Assembly (NCBI GenBank): GCA_949317995.1
Contig: OX439039.1
Coordinates: 15,429,282-15,493,281 of the forward strand
Source of the DNA: Acholoe squamosa
Taxonomy: Eukaryota > Annelida > Polychaeta > Phyllodocida > Polynoidae
Direction of reading: 5' to 3'
Length of the DNA stretch: 64,000 nt
Shown: one piece after another, positions 17,237-31,400 of the stretch
How positions within the stretch are numbered: position 1 is the stretch's first letter
How the letters are laid out: the number at the start of each line of letters is the position of its first letter
Made by a program: the position numbers and the translations under genes
Notes under the pieces: generated by a model
The model's input: the letters and a program-made list of their open reading frames with translations, nothing else
Told to the model about the DNA's origin: nothing
The model's database searches: none

Positions 17237-20200
17237 CTGTGACAGAAACACAAGGAAGTAGGTTCAGGTTCTCTTTACCAACAGAGCTGGTGAGTAGACT
17301 CACCACCACTACATCATTGGTGCATCATGGCTATCATGCAGAACATTGAGATTCTCTGTGAGTGCATCATCCCTGTATGCTCATCATGATGCAATGAGGA
17401 ATTCTCTAAGGCTATAGGATTCAGTAGGACAGGGTTGTAGTGTATACCATATCGTCATAAAAACCCACCCCGGTACTTATAGATTTGTATAGGGACCCAT
17501 TACCCCCCGGCTTTTATACAACACAGGTGCTTATTTAAGGTCTATTTTTAGTACTGCATTTCATGACCCCCTTACCCTGGCGCTTCTGCCAAACCGGCTC
17601 TCATTCAAAAACCGGCCCTTAAACACGACAATACAGTAGTTTAATCTACACACAAAAAAACGTACTTAAGAAAACTTAGTCAAAGTGACTTATTATTCTT
17701 ACTTAGTACTTATGACTAACAAATGACCTAAGTTTTCTTAGTCATATTGACTACCCAGATCAGTTTCACTCTCCGAGCACTATCATGAACTCTGCTGGGA
17801 GTTTCAGGCAAGCTAACATATCTTAGTCACTTTCACTAAGAGATCTTAATCATTTTGACCAAGGTCCGTTAGTGAATCTGACTAAGGGATAGACACATGG
17901 TGTTACCTTTACACACCAGATGGCACTGTGGTTTTAAACAGGATTTTTCTGGTGGGTGGGTACAATGAATAGCTCCATGGATGTCAAAACTATGATGATT
18001 TTTCAGAAATGACATGTATTTGAGGCTTTCAAAATTCAATCTAACATTACACTTGGCAAAATGTACCAAATAGGTTGATGCCTTGTCAAATGAAATAGGT
18101 AGTCAGAGAGGAACACCTATTCTGTGGTATTCTAGATAAATACAATATCCACATTTGAATTTGTTTTCCAGAACTGAATAAAAAGTAGTGGACTACAGGG
18201 TGTCTTGTATAGCTATGGTCGGGTAGGTTGAAACATGATAATCATTTAGTCAGACCCATGGCAGGGAGGGTGTTTACATGTAGTTTCTTGCCCTTGATCG
18301 CATCTCCTAATTGTAAGCATAAACCGTGATGTATAACACTGCTTAGATTAGCGACCTGACACTCTGTGTCAGCAGTGGAGGGGCTCAGGAGGCTGTGGGG
18401 CTCACTACGGTCCTCCCCCTAGTTACTGCTCCCTCAGCACAGGATTACCCTAGGCCACACCTTTACAATAAGAGAACATTAATTTTTTTTCCGTACCAAG
18501 AGAACATTAAAGTTGGAATTCTAATTATTAAGGCACAAATATAATTATGATTAAAGGTGAGGCCAGAATCTCCAATTATAGTGTACCTACTGTAATATTT
18601 GACAATAATAGAAACAAAAAGATATTTTCAGCATCCTACCTCTCTGGCCTAGGCATTCCTACTTATTCTTACATTTGATTGCCCAAAAATTTGGTGTCAT
18701 GCCCTTCCGCTCAAGCCCCCTCACTATATTTAAGGGGTCAAGTAGTATTTCTGAACATGGGTCTGACTTACGGTATCAATTTTAGGAAGTACTTACTTTT
18801 ATCTTTTTTAAGTGTGCTGGTGGAGCTGGCAGGGGCACACATACTACAAGCATCCTCTGGATCCGCCTCCCCTGATACGTAACATTTACCTTCTACCACA
18901 CATGTGTCTGACTGTAAGCACAACACAAGGTTACAATTAAATAAAGTTTTTAATTTGTAGTTATATTTCTTCAGTCAATGGCTGAATTTTATATGAGGCA
19001 GACTTTGTCGTGTATACCAGTTTCTGCGTAGTTCTATTTCACAAATCGTGCCTTTAAGCAAAACCATCAATACATCCTATCAGATCTATAGCGATAACTC
19101 AAAAATCCTCGGATCCCGAACAACATATTATGTATGGCCAAATTTGTTTCTTCTCAGAGGAAGCAATGCCATAAAGATGTAATATTTGCTAAAAAAAAAC
19201 AAACAAAAAAAAAAACAAGAAAAAAAAACAACAATATATCTCACCTTTCTGACACAGGTTGCACCATCGTCTGTGATCTGGCAGTCAAAGCAGTGAGGAT
19301 CTTGTGCGACATAAAGCAGGGGTTCCCCACTAACTCTCACTCCATCATTACTCAAATCTACATAGTAACCATGACCCAAAGTACCCGAACGCACTCGGCA
19401 TATCACCTGGTTAGAGCTGAAGTACTGTGCCTTTATCTTCATACTGTTACTGGTGGTATTTGAAACTCCTGCCTCTGTAACCTGTGTGTAGAAGGTTTTA
19501 TTTTAGAATTTACAACCTTTCCATTTGTCACTACAAAAATTGGGTCAACTCAGAAAATTCCTTAACAAGAAGTTAGAGTCTGTGTTTCATTTCTAGTGAT
19601 TCACTGAATTTAAGCTGGGAAATTATTGAGTGTTATACCATATCAAGAAATGATTCTGCGGGATATAAATCAAATTGATCTGCTGGTGATGTAATATGAT
19701 AAAAGATTATGCTGAAGGGAGTAAACTTTCCCTGACATGTTTCCTCAAATTTGTTTGACTCATATCGATGGGCCTTCATTTCCACACATGAAATTAAACC
19801 ATAATGATAATTCCTCTTACCTGAACAGCACTGACATGGCAGGTGAGTGTGTTGGATTTAATGATGTCATCAGCATATATAACGATGTAGGAGCAGTCAG
19901 TCATGCGTGCATTACAGAGTCCGTCATGGTCAGCCGAGATGTATGAAGGCACAGCATCCGCCTTTACGTCACAGGTCTCACCAACATAATTATCCTCACA
20001 TTGGCATTTACCTATAATAACAGAGGGTGAAATGCCTTATTCAAAGAGAATACAATGTGTAAATTATTGATAATTGATTATCAATATTTCTTTCGATTAG
20101 AATTAAATTCAACATGGGTCAGTTGGTCCTAAGAGATAGGAAAACTCCGTTCCGAAACTGGGAACTGCTTGAGAAAGACCTTGTGAACTTTCCCGTAATC

Positions 20201-22348
20201 TATCGAAGGGGAATCAGGTTATTAGATTCAATTAGACACATGTTATAACTACCATTGGTTTTGCTCATTTCTACAGGGTTCCTCAAGATGATGTCAATGC
20301 TTTAGTGAACAAGTAATCAATGGATAACTCATGACGCGTGTGTGTTAGTGAAGGATAATGACACGAGGCCGTAGGCCGAGTGTTATTAGCCTTTGCTAAC
20401 ACACACAAGTCATGAGTTATCCATTGACTACTTTTTTTATACCACGAAACCAATAAATAATCAATATTATACCAATAAATTCAAGTTGAAAACAAAAATT
20501 ATTCCCCCTCCCCGGGACTCGATGCCAGCCATTGTGTGTACACGATCGGTACATACACCTCCTCGCCCGGCAGCGGACAGCGGCAGCGGACAGCGGCAGC
20601 GCACACGGCGAAAATAGATTTCAATGCGTCTCGCTGTTATGTTTCTGTATAATACACCTCTGCGCCCGGCAGCGGACAGCGACAGCGCACACGGCGAAAA
20701 AAGATTTCAATGCATCTCGCTGTTATGTTTGTGTATAATACACCTCTGCGTCGGCAGCGGACAGCGACAGTGCACACGGCGAAAAAAGATTTCAATGCGT
20801 CTCGCTGTTATGTTTGTGTAAAATACACCTCCTCGCCCGGCAGCGGACAGCGACAGCGCACACGGTGAAAAAAGATGCGTCCGGGCCGGGATTTGAACCG
20901 TGTACCTCACCTGCTGAGCGCAAAGCGCTAACCGCTAGACCACCGCGTCTCCTCCTTCAGCGGCCGTGTCGGCTTGGATTGATTTGAATGCGTCCCGCGG
21001 TTATGGTATAGGTCAGCCCGCAGTCGACTCCTTTCCATATCATATCGAGACGTGGTTCGAACCAAGCATTTCTCGTCAGTGGCGCAGTGCATAAGGAGTT
21101 GGATTTAGGATGTGAGACTGCAGGTTCGATCCCTACCCTGGCCTGGAAAATTTCGTGGGTTTTAACATGTGACATGTGACATGGGAGAGGCGTGCGGTTA
21201 TCCTGGATAACTGCACGCCTTACATGGATAACCGCACGCCTTACATGGATAACCGCACGCCTTACATGGATAACCGCACGCCTTACAAAATTGATGTTAC
21301 AGCCTATAGGGTGTGCAATATCGACAGATATGTGGATGGGAATAGACCCCAAAAAGCACTGTGTAGGCCAGAAATCGTGGTATAAAACACTATAAACCAC
21401 TCTATAATTCTCCCATCCATCCGCAACCCTGATTTTACCTTGATTCTGATTGACATGCAGATAAGAGATACCTTTTGACGACCACTTCAGTGTCCATTTT
21501 TCCTAAATATCAATAAAAAGGAGATGCAATAGACACTATAATTTTACCTTCATCACATGTGCCTTGTTCTGAACACTCCATGGGACAGGATGCCTTTTCA
21601 ATCTGTACTACGACATGTTTGTTGGTGTCCGAGTCAGCAAACTTGGGGTCTGATTTTACCATATTCAGACATTCCGCCTTCACCCCTTCCAATGCTGAGA
21701 TGGCGAATTTTGTGTCATCTACCAACTGTAGATGGAATGAAACAGTACAAGATAAACAGATGTTCATTCCCAAGGTATCATAGCAATTCAATTTATATCT
21801 GATAGAACCTGATGGTTAGGCCCCATACCCTCTTACTTTGTCGTCCATATGTACATAAGACATAATACACTCACAATGATGGAATCCTAGTGTACCTTAC
21901 AGGCTCATCAATGTTAACACCGAACAGTTGTGTAAAGTTACTTTATATTTGCAGTTCACTGCTCAGGATTTGAGCCCTGGGCAGGGATTTAATTACAGCC
22001 GGTCAGAAACCTTCATTTCTGTGACAAAGGTTAGCCAATATGTAGAAATTTTATTCTAACTCGGATATAAATAAAGCATATGATTTTATCAATGATTTAG
22101 TTTATTGACCAGCTTAAATGTACATAAAAGTAAAAAGTTGATGAAAAATACTTAGGCATTAGAATTTCCTCCCCCTACTACCATATCTTTAGAGTTAATT
22201 GGCCAAAGATTTTTACATACTTTTCTATGCCAGACCAGAAACTACACCTCATTATAGCAGCCGGTCAGAAACCTTCATTTTCTATTTGCGTCACTTATAT
22301 GAGATATAGCCACCACATTTCTTTAAACTCAGGGTCTATATGGTAGAC

Positions 22349-22415
<67 letters not shown>

Positions 22416-25400
22416 TATTGAGTGTCAAAATTTACAAATAAAGGGATCGTGGCAATGGGTTAGGGTTTTTCGGTAGGAAAAAACTGTTACAACATACACG
22501 TACCAAGATATCCTGTACACAGATGTTGACATAATGAAGGACTTCTACACCAGCCTGGAACTGACACAGGCCTACAACATTAGAACCGTCCATGTACGCC
22601 TGACAGAAGGTCCTAGCAGCCTGCTCCGTCCACTGTCTGGTACTAGGGTCTATCTCCTACAATTTATGATGGAATGGGGCATTATATTAATAACACACTG
22701 GTGGTCAGACTAGTCTTTTTCATAACAACCTGTCCTATTTACATATTGCTATCTGCCATGGCTAACAAAAATGGGCTTTTTCATAATGAGGATCGTTACT
22801 ACCTATGATATCAGACAGGCCAATTCCTTAAAATCGACACAGTGACATGGCAATTTCTTAAAATCGACATGGGGGCATGGCAATTTCTTAAAATCGACAT
22901 GGGACATGGGGACCCCCCATCAATGGCCCCAGAGATGTCCTCAGTACAACTTCAGTGGGTTCTCTTTTTTCTTTACAAATAGACCATCGATCTTATCTAA
23001 AAATGTATTCTACGGGGCAAGTACATGTCTCAAGATTTAAGATATTTCTGATGCATCAAGATTGCCTTAGCTATGCTCACCTCTGGTTCAAAATCGATGT
23101 CAAAATCAAAGTCAGAGTCATCATCCACTGCTCTCTTCCGTCTTGCTACTTCCACGTCTCCTTTGATTTTTGGTACCTCTTCAAATAATATCTCTCCCTC
23201 TGCAAAATACATGGGGAATGAGTGTACTCAATTAAAAGGAAACTGTTCATCATGATCAGCTTTCCATCTTCACTGTCAGGCTGCGGCAAGGGATTTAGAG
23301 TAGATTGCTTCTATTTCTGGAAAACTGGGGTAGCTGCTGTCAGTACGTACAAATCCAATGACCCACTTTGGGTTGTACTGTACTCACTACAGTAGTCTTT
23401 ATAGCCCATTTACAATTGGGGCTGAGAGTGTAGTCAATTGGATAACACTGGACAAAGAAATGAAAGGTAAAATCAGGTCACAAAATAATGACAGCTTCAG
23501 TACTCTATACCAGGACTCCTCAGCCACTGTGCTGTTATGTTGCTTTCTGTCAAGAGACTCCAAGGTTACATTGTTTAGCCTCTTGGTTGTAGTAGAGGTT
23601 CGAAAGGTGAATGTAATGAATTGAATCTTATATCTGAGTGAGAAGCTTTGTTATTTTTAGAATATTCATGGTAATAAAATATCTATAACAACCCAGTCAA
23701 CAAAAAAACAACGTTGCAAAACGTTTCAGAACGTTTCCCTATGGCTTCTTATCATGGCAAAACGTTTTAATACGTTAAAAACGGTTTTTGAGTTTAAATA
23801 ACGTTTTCTTTTGTTGAGTGGGAAGACATACCAGTGTTGAAGTCACAGGTTGACACCAGGTGGCGTGCGCTGCAGTCCACCTTCTGACACCATTGGTCCT
23901 CACAGACACAGTACTGAGGGGGGTAGTAGGGGCTGTAGGGGGCGCCCTTGTGCAGCCATTTACTGGTATCTGTGATCCTGTAAATTGAATTAAGGTGGAA
24001 TGGTGAAAGAATAATTATATCGAAACACAATCATCTATATGGATGTGTAGGTTCTACCTTTTTTTTTCTTTCATGCAAGAAAACACATGTCAGTGAGTGC
24101 TATATTCTACTGGTATTGCTGAGTGGTGCTATAGCCCCGTTGATATTGTATGCAGCATGACGCATTTAACTGGTGTATCACTCGGTTACTAATCAGGCAT
24201 TTTCTTTTGTGCTACCTGAAAGTTTAAGGATTTAGGCAATTGATGATGTCCTACCTCCATGCCCTGCAGAAATCCTTAGGTTGCTTGTGTTGACGGACAT
24301 TAGGGCCGGTGTATGGATCTCCGTTCGGCAAAACTAAGTCTTTGTCCACTGACCCATCATATACACCACACAGTCCTGTAGGAAAAATTTGAAATGGATG
24401 TTACAGCCAGAGGCAGATTATTCTGAAGAATTGTCTGAATATAATATGGTACAACTGCATCTGTTGAAGTCATAGTCTAATCATACCTGAAGCATCATAT
24501 ACGGGGTTCTCTCCTTTCAACTCTCCTTATCTTAAGCTTGTCATTGGCGGTGTTGTGTGATTTAAGCCAAAGCAGACTAGCATTGGGATCCTGCTAAAAT
24601 GTAGGGTTATCAATGTACAAAATCCTATTTTCAAAAAGAAAAACGAATGGTTATATGCCAAGCCTAACCTGTAGTGTTCATGAAGTCAGCACTAGATGGA
24701 GTCACCCACACGTTGATAAGGCTTAGTTTCTTCTGGTGCTGGATCGTCACCCGAGTTCCATGGGGAAGCAATACCTGTAAAATGCAAAGTACATGTATGG
24801 GGTAAGCTCAGGTGAGCTCTGTTGTTGTCCTCATTACAGTCCCCTTTTCTATTGCTCTGCAACCTACTCTCTGTGGTGCTTTGCAATTTGTATCTCTGAA
24901 GAAATCCTTTAGGTATATGATTCTTCTAATGTGTCGGCATGGCGAATGAATGAATAAGATTCACTGAGATGGACGATGGTCATGGTCTCACCTCAAAGCC
25001 TTCCGGACGTTTGAACACACGAGTTCCATCTGTAACCTGATCCCACACAAATGACTTCGCACTTAGAAGGTTCTTACATTTTCTGTAATAGAACGTATAG
25101 CATATAGAAAAAGTGCTGAATATACATTTTATACATGGGTTGCAACTGTCATGAAGAATTATACATAAAAAAATGTTACTACATGGTCATATCCACCATC
25201 ACATGTCTTATCAGTGCAGCAAAAATCAAAATGGTCGACCCACTGGATATGGTTCTAGACTCCTTTACACATCAACTACCCCCCCCCCCCCCACCAAATA
25301 TTAGTTTGATTTGAGCAGTGCATGTTGATAATTCCCAAGTCATTTGATTTATCTAATGTCAAGTGATATACTCATACCCATCTCTAATCAGTTCAAGCAT

Positions 25401-28400
25401 TTTCGAAATTTGATAGTATCATGATTGAAAGCCATCTTTACCTTCCTCTATGGCAGTGTTTCTTCTTGCGGCGACAGCGTTCAGCAAAGAAGACATAGTC
25501 CCCAGACTTGACAGCCACCCCACAGTTACAGGAGGCATGACCACATTTCTGGTACAGGACCTGCACCTCATAGGGCAGCCTTGTATGTCTGTACAGCACA
25601 AACACGCCCTCATAGAAATTATCGTATAGACTGAATAAGGAAAAGAAAGGAGCATTCTTAGGCTACGTGCATATGGAACATAACGTAACGTTAACGTTAC
25701 ATGCTACATAACGAGTACCCTGCACTATTTTCTTTTGTATGGTGGTATGTACAATGGCAATATTAGGAATATTACAGATGATCTATAGCTTATCAAAAGT
25801 TATCAAATCTACTTATCTCTTAAGCACCATCATTTCATTAGCATAACCATATCTAAGATATTTAGTCGCTGAGAAGTACTGTTAATTGTGATTGACAATT
25901 TGCCAATTATACCATTCGAAATCAGATTAGAAATTAAAATCTTTCAAGGGGATAATTAATGGCTTACACTCCATCAAAAGTTTTAATGTGAGGGTCATTC
26001 AGCGAAGCACACTGTCCATTTGTGTCATGGTCAATGACATTCACTTCACATGTCTCTAGGGTCATGACCTCTACAGTACGACCTTTGACAACCTTAGTGT
26101 AGAGAAGTTTGACCTTGACTGTCTTGTCACCATCCACTTTGTTGTCCAAGGTTGCCGCTATGCCGATGGTATGTATCTCTTTCCAGTTCTTGCTTGTTAT
26201 TTGGACTCCACAAGCGGGTCCTGATTTTGGCATTGGTTTAGGTGTACACATGATTTGTGGTATGCTGTCTCCATTTTGACACCTAGAAATTTCAATACCT
26301 TTTGTAGAATCTAATTACTAGATTTGCCAATGCATTTATAAATGAGTCACCCTGATGTCCAAGTCTTGTAAGGTATTTTGTATGTACTGGGATGTTGAAC
26401 TAATCAATCGATCAATCTGACAGACTCCATGTCTTCACTTGACAGAGGAATACTGTAAGGTTGTGTATAAGAGTATTCATCGATTAATACAGAGGAATTA
26501 TTTTTCTTATTCTCAAGTAGACGGGTCAGCATTTCTTTTCCCAGGATATTCTCACGCAAATATAGCAAGCTGCCTGCTTCTTTTTGATTAAAAGTGTTGG
26601 ATTTCTTTGTCTCTACTTCCGTCCAAATGTTAAATATGAAACACAATGAATAACGAAGTAGCCTTACTTGGGTGAATCTATCTTCTCAACCACGACCTCA
26701 ACATAGACTTTGCAGTCTTCTTCCCCTTTACAGAGGTCTTCAGGATCATAGTTACTGTAGAATCTTACTGCCCACTCAGATCCTCCCTCGACCAACTCAA
26801 CACCAGAGCATTCTCCGTCCATCTAGTTTTAGAATAGAGAGAGTTCAGTAAGATTAATACGTGTGTTCAAGATATCCAAAGATATCTCACTTCAGGTCTA
26901 TGCGAAACTGGACTTGTAAGCAGGCACAGTTCAATGTGAAAAAAAGACTCGCCTCAATTAGCATTCATGTTATCAATGACAGGGGAGGATGGTTTGTTCG
27001 TTACTGGAAATGAATCTAATTTTCATTGAAAAATTAATACTTATTTTGTTTACTTCAACTTGATATATAATTTCCCTACCTCTGCTGGCTTATCACACTT
27101 TCCTTCAAGTCGTTTCAGGACAATCTCCAATGTTCTGTTCAACGACTCTTTCTCCCTCAAGGTACATCCCGTCACATTAGACAGGACACAATCAACTGTC
27201 TCCTGCACCATACTGCAATAATGTTTACAAGAACAATTACTTACACAAACCAAACAATACAATAATGCAATCAGTTACATGATTGGGGAAAGAATTGTCT
27301 TTAAACCACAAAGCCTCCTGACCTAAGCATTAGTACACTGCAAAAATGGTGTTTAGATTTTAAACATTTTCAGGTCTAAACATGTTTAAAACCTAAACAT
27401 ATACGTCAGTTAGGTGTATCATCATCTACACATTTAGGAAAATAACACTTTTATTCTAAATACATAAACATTTTTACTAAACATGTTTAGACGTTTAGAG
27501 TATAAACAGTTGAATATTAGGTGTTTAGATTTAAACATCCATATGTTTAGATACTTCGATATCAAATCCACACCAGGTAGCAGCACTACCTCTGAATGGA
27601 CTATCTGCACACAGTTATAAACAATTGTTGTGACAAACATCCCCAAACTCCTTGTTTATCATAGTGTCATTTCATTTAATGTTATGAAAACAGACACAAC
27701 AATATAAAATTAACTAAATTCAACTTACACCACCATCATTATCATAAAATAATCAATGAGCTCCATGACTTACACCTAGGTCATGTTATTTTGTAAAGTA
27801 TAAAGCAATGTCCTTCCTGCCAACCTGTTGTACTTTCTCAAGTCTCCTATTCTAATGCAGTGTGTACACATAAGTGTATATAGCTGTGGCTGACATCTTG
27901 TGAGACTTTGCAGTGTAATACCTGCTGATGTCCTCCAGTAAATGAGAAAACAAACAAAAGATATTCCTTTATCAGTGTTTATGTTTTAATGGATACATGT
28001 CTGCAAACCCTTACTTCCAACCAAATTACTTAGACATCTAAACACAAAAATTCATAAACATCTAAACGCAAAATTTTATCGATATCTAAACACAAATTTT
28101 GAACCTAAACACCTAGATTTCTAAACACTTGAGCTAAGCACATTGTTTGGCTAAACATGTTTAGGAAATTAATGTGATTACAAAAACGTTGCAAGAATAT
28201 GTTTAGAATTGTGTTTAGGATCTAAACACCATATTTGCAGTGTATCCCCCAAAGATGGTCCCATTAGCAGACTGCCTGGTTTCAATGACCACACACATTC
28301 GAGGTCATTTTGAATATTTTCGTTTCTTTCTCTTTTCTTTGTTGGCAAGTATGCTGATTTGTGCCTATAAGCAGTGTGGCACCAGCCTACCCAGCAAATT

Positions 28401-31400
28401 GTCGTGAGTCCTCGTCAACCTGTGTGAAGTGGCTCACACATGTCGCTAGATGGAACACGACGTCGTTATAGCACAAGATCACCAGGAATAGCAATTGCTT
28501 TGCCATATGAGTCTAACACACAGTGGCGGAAGATGACGGAATGAGTTATCACTCAAAAACCATTGATGACCAATCATGGCGACAGATGACGACAATTTGC
28601 TGGGTAATAGGTACATCACTGCAATTAAGGGGATCAAAGCCCCTCTGATTAACCAGTATTTCTAAGAAATTGACCAAAAGCACAATTGAGAATCTATGGG
28701 ACGATAGATCTTCCTCACCAGCCTTGCCCAAATCATCACTGTTAATCACCTTAACAAAAGTAATAATAAATTACCTGCATGCTAGACCATAGTCTCCAAC
28801 CTCATCAATAACTCTCCATATCTCCACTGCACAGGTCCGGGCGGCTGTCGTATCACACATAGCGGGTGACTCGGTTGTCGCAGTACAGTTCTGTGTCATC
28901 AGTTGGCGGGTAAAGCTAAACGCATCCTCTAACCGCTCCTTGGAAGATGGTGGACAAGTATGGGTGTGCTCCATGAAACAGTCCTCAGTCTCAGGGAGGA
29001 GGGTCCTATCAGGAAGTTGATAATAGTTAGAGATATTAGTGTTGAATATTTTACAAAGTGAAAGAGCCAAAGTAAATGGATCACTGCACAACAAACTATA
29101 AAATATCAATTCTCGAGGTAAAATAGGAAGAAAGAGCTCAATTGACTAGTTTGATTTAGACAGTCGGGAGCTTTGGCATGCAATGCTCCACTAAATTATT
29201 TCAGATGCCATAAGACCGGACAATAATTTGTTATGAAATTATTAAAGTATATATCATATTTTTTAATCGACCATCCCTGATGTATACATGTCTTTGCTTT
29301 ACTTCCCTATATTTAGACTGCCTTAGTGTTGCCCTTAAATTCCTTATCGACGTAGGCAGTGGTGCTTTGCTGTCACCCTTGGACAGGTTGCACCCTGAAT
29401 ATGTTACAATGTGGCTGAATTGAAATGCTGAGTGATAGCTCATTCTGATTTAGAAGATTTAGATGAAACGCTCTTACCCGCAGATAACATTATAATCAGG
29501 TCCTCCTGTTTGAGTGAGGTTTACAGCGAGACGGACGAGGCATTCTTCAACGATTTTTGGTTCACAGCCTGGTCCTGTTGTAGTTGGTGCTACTGTGTGG
29601 AAAAAGTAATGATATATAAGATACTGAAACTTCTGGGTATCAGTTATAATTATGTATATCTATATAGGCAGAGAGAATGAAAGAGTCATACTGCATCTGT
29701 TTTTTTCTTGTAAAAGCTGAAGGCCAATTTTGAGACCCATAGTTGGTTTTCATACAGGATCCATATAAAACGAAAAATACATTATCTGCTACATTTTACT
29801 TTAAATATGACTTTCTGTCTACTTGGGATGCACAGTTCACCAATTCCCTGCGATAAGGAGTAGCTGTAAGCTTTAGAAGGGGAATCAAGAAAAAAAGGAT
29901 CATATCTCTAGCTTCCAGAGAACAACCTTAACAATTTATAGCATTGAGAGGAATCTATTGTTTTGCTTCTTATATTCACAGCTTCAAGGTTGGGCAATTA
30001 AAATTGGTCTAGCACACTTGCAAGGACTTTATTCAGGTGCCATAGTCATAAAAAGCACTTACCTGTTGTGGTGTCATCTGGTGGTGACTGTGTAGCACCA
30101 GGCTGAGTACAAATGACTTCTACAGCAGACTTGATGAGTTTGGCTCGTACGTCAAACCCTATCCTCTCTATGGTACCACACGTACCCACGTTGATGACAA
30201 GGCACTTCTGGTACTCTATCACATACCTGGTATAAGGAAGAAAGTCAATTGTATTTGATAAAGGGGGTGATCCACTAATCCGTTTCCCGTTGCGTTTGCC
30301 TATGTCCAACAGATGTCAAAACCTTTTGATATCTGTGTTTTTTTGGTGGACGTCGCTCGCCAATTGCTGTGTCTTATGTGGAGCAGTGGATCTACTACTG
30401 CTTTTATCTATTGACATTCTTACGAGTAGGATTCATTTTGAAAGCTGTACAGGGTTGTCTCAAATTAGGAAACAGCAGCGTCTATTTTACAGATGTCTTT
30501 TTTTTGTCGGATGTCGGAATATCAGCCTCATCTTCAACACACTATTTTACAGATCACCAGAAATAGTCGGGATTTATCAGAAATCATGTCATTACCTTTT
30601 TTAATGAGACTCCCAGGGATATATCAATGATTGAACAGGTGAGATATTACAGAACTTCTACCCCTTTATTAGTATTCATTAATACTCACGTCCTCAGCTT
30701 CTCACAGTCACAGCTACCGTCAATAACGTTTGAGATGACCTTGGTGACAGTCCCGGATGTACAGAGTTCACCTTGGATGACGTCACACTCCCGGGGACAC
30801 TGGGACCACATGACGTCAGAGACAGCACTGAGCTGATCATGGAGGGCAAGTTGGTTGTCAGGGCAACAGGACGCCATGGCCTCAGCTATACACTGGAACA
30901 TGACGGGTACCTGCCTGTAAGGGGTGATGAAACAATCAAATCAAACATCTTTAGACAGAAGTACATGACAGTATCCGATGATTTCCTGGAACTCAAGGGC
31001 AGCAATGCAACCTCCCACATTCATAGTGATGACATCATGGCATGCTTTGTGCAACTCTGTCCTTATTTCCCGTTTTAATAGTCAAACTGATTGCAAAAGA
31101 TCCTGTATACATTACTTCATGATGAGTGAGACTGCTTCGGTGTAATCCATAGGTCACTGTATGCATGGGCGTGTATGTTTTGGTCTTTAGAAAATGAGCT
31201 TGTGTCATTTTTGGACTGACATGTGGTGTAGAAGTCATTTCTTCAAAATCGGCTTCTACAATGTTTGACTTCTAATCTTGCACCAAAGTCCTGACAATGC
31301 TTTTGGAATGCTATATGTTTGGTGAACCTAAATCAGTTTGCTCTATCACTGGGCTTCCCTGTTTCGCATATGTAGAAGGACATACTGATAGTGGAGGATC

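Larger units (their letters stand above)
19821..21725 (-). other. Exons 20-21: EGF-like domain
   Basis: CSEQGTC at the end of exon 20 joins to KCQCEDNYVGETC in exon 21, giving the C-x4-C, C-x-C-x8-C tail of an EGF repeat. The splice site lies inside the domain. The 1.5 kb intron between them holds the tRNA-derived composite repeat. Confidence 0.8.

Noticed and set aside
20880..20950. Functional tRNA gene on the minus strand
   Set aside because: A- and B-box-like sequences exist, but arms do not close into a cloverleaf and it is flanked by repeat units; best read as a SINE head. The same applies to 36908-36990.
21188..21287. 21 bp palindromic repeats as CRISPR or operator array
   Set aside because: Tandem without spacers and part of a tRNA-derived repeat also found at 36.5 kb.
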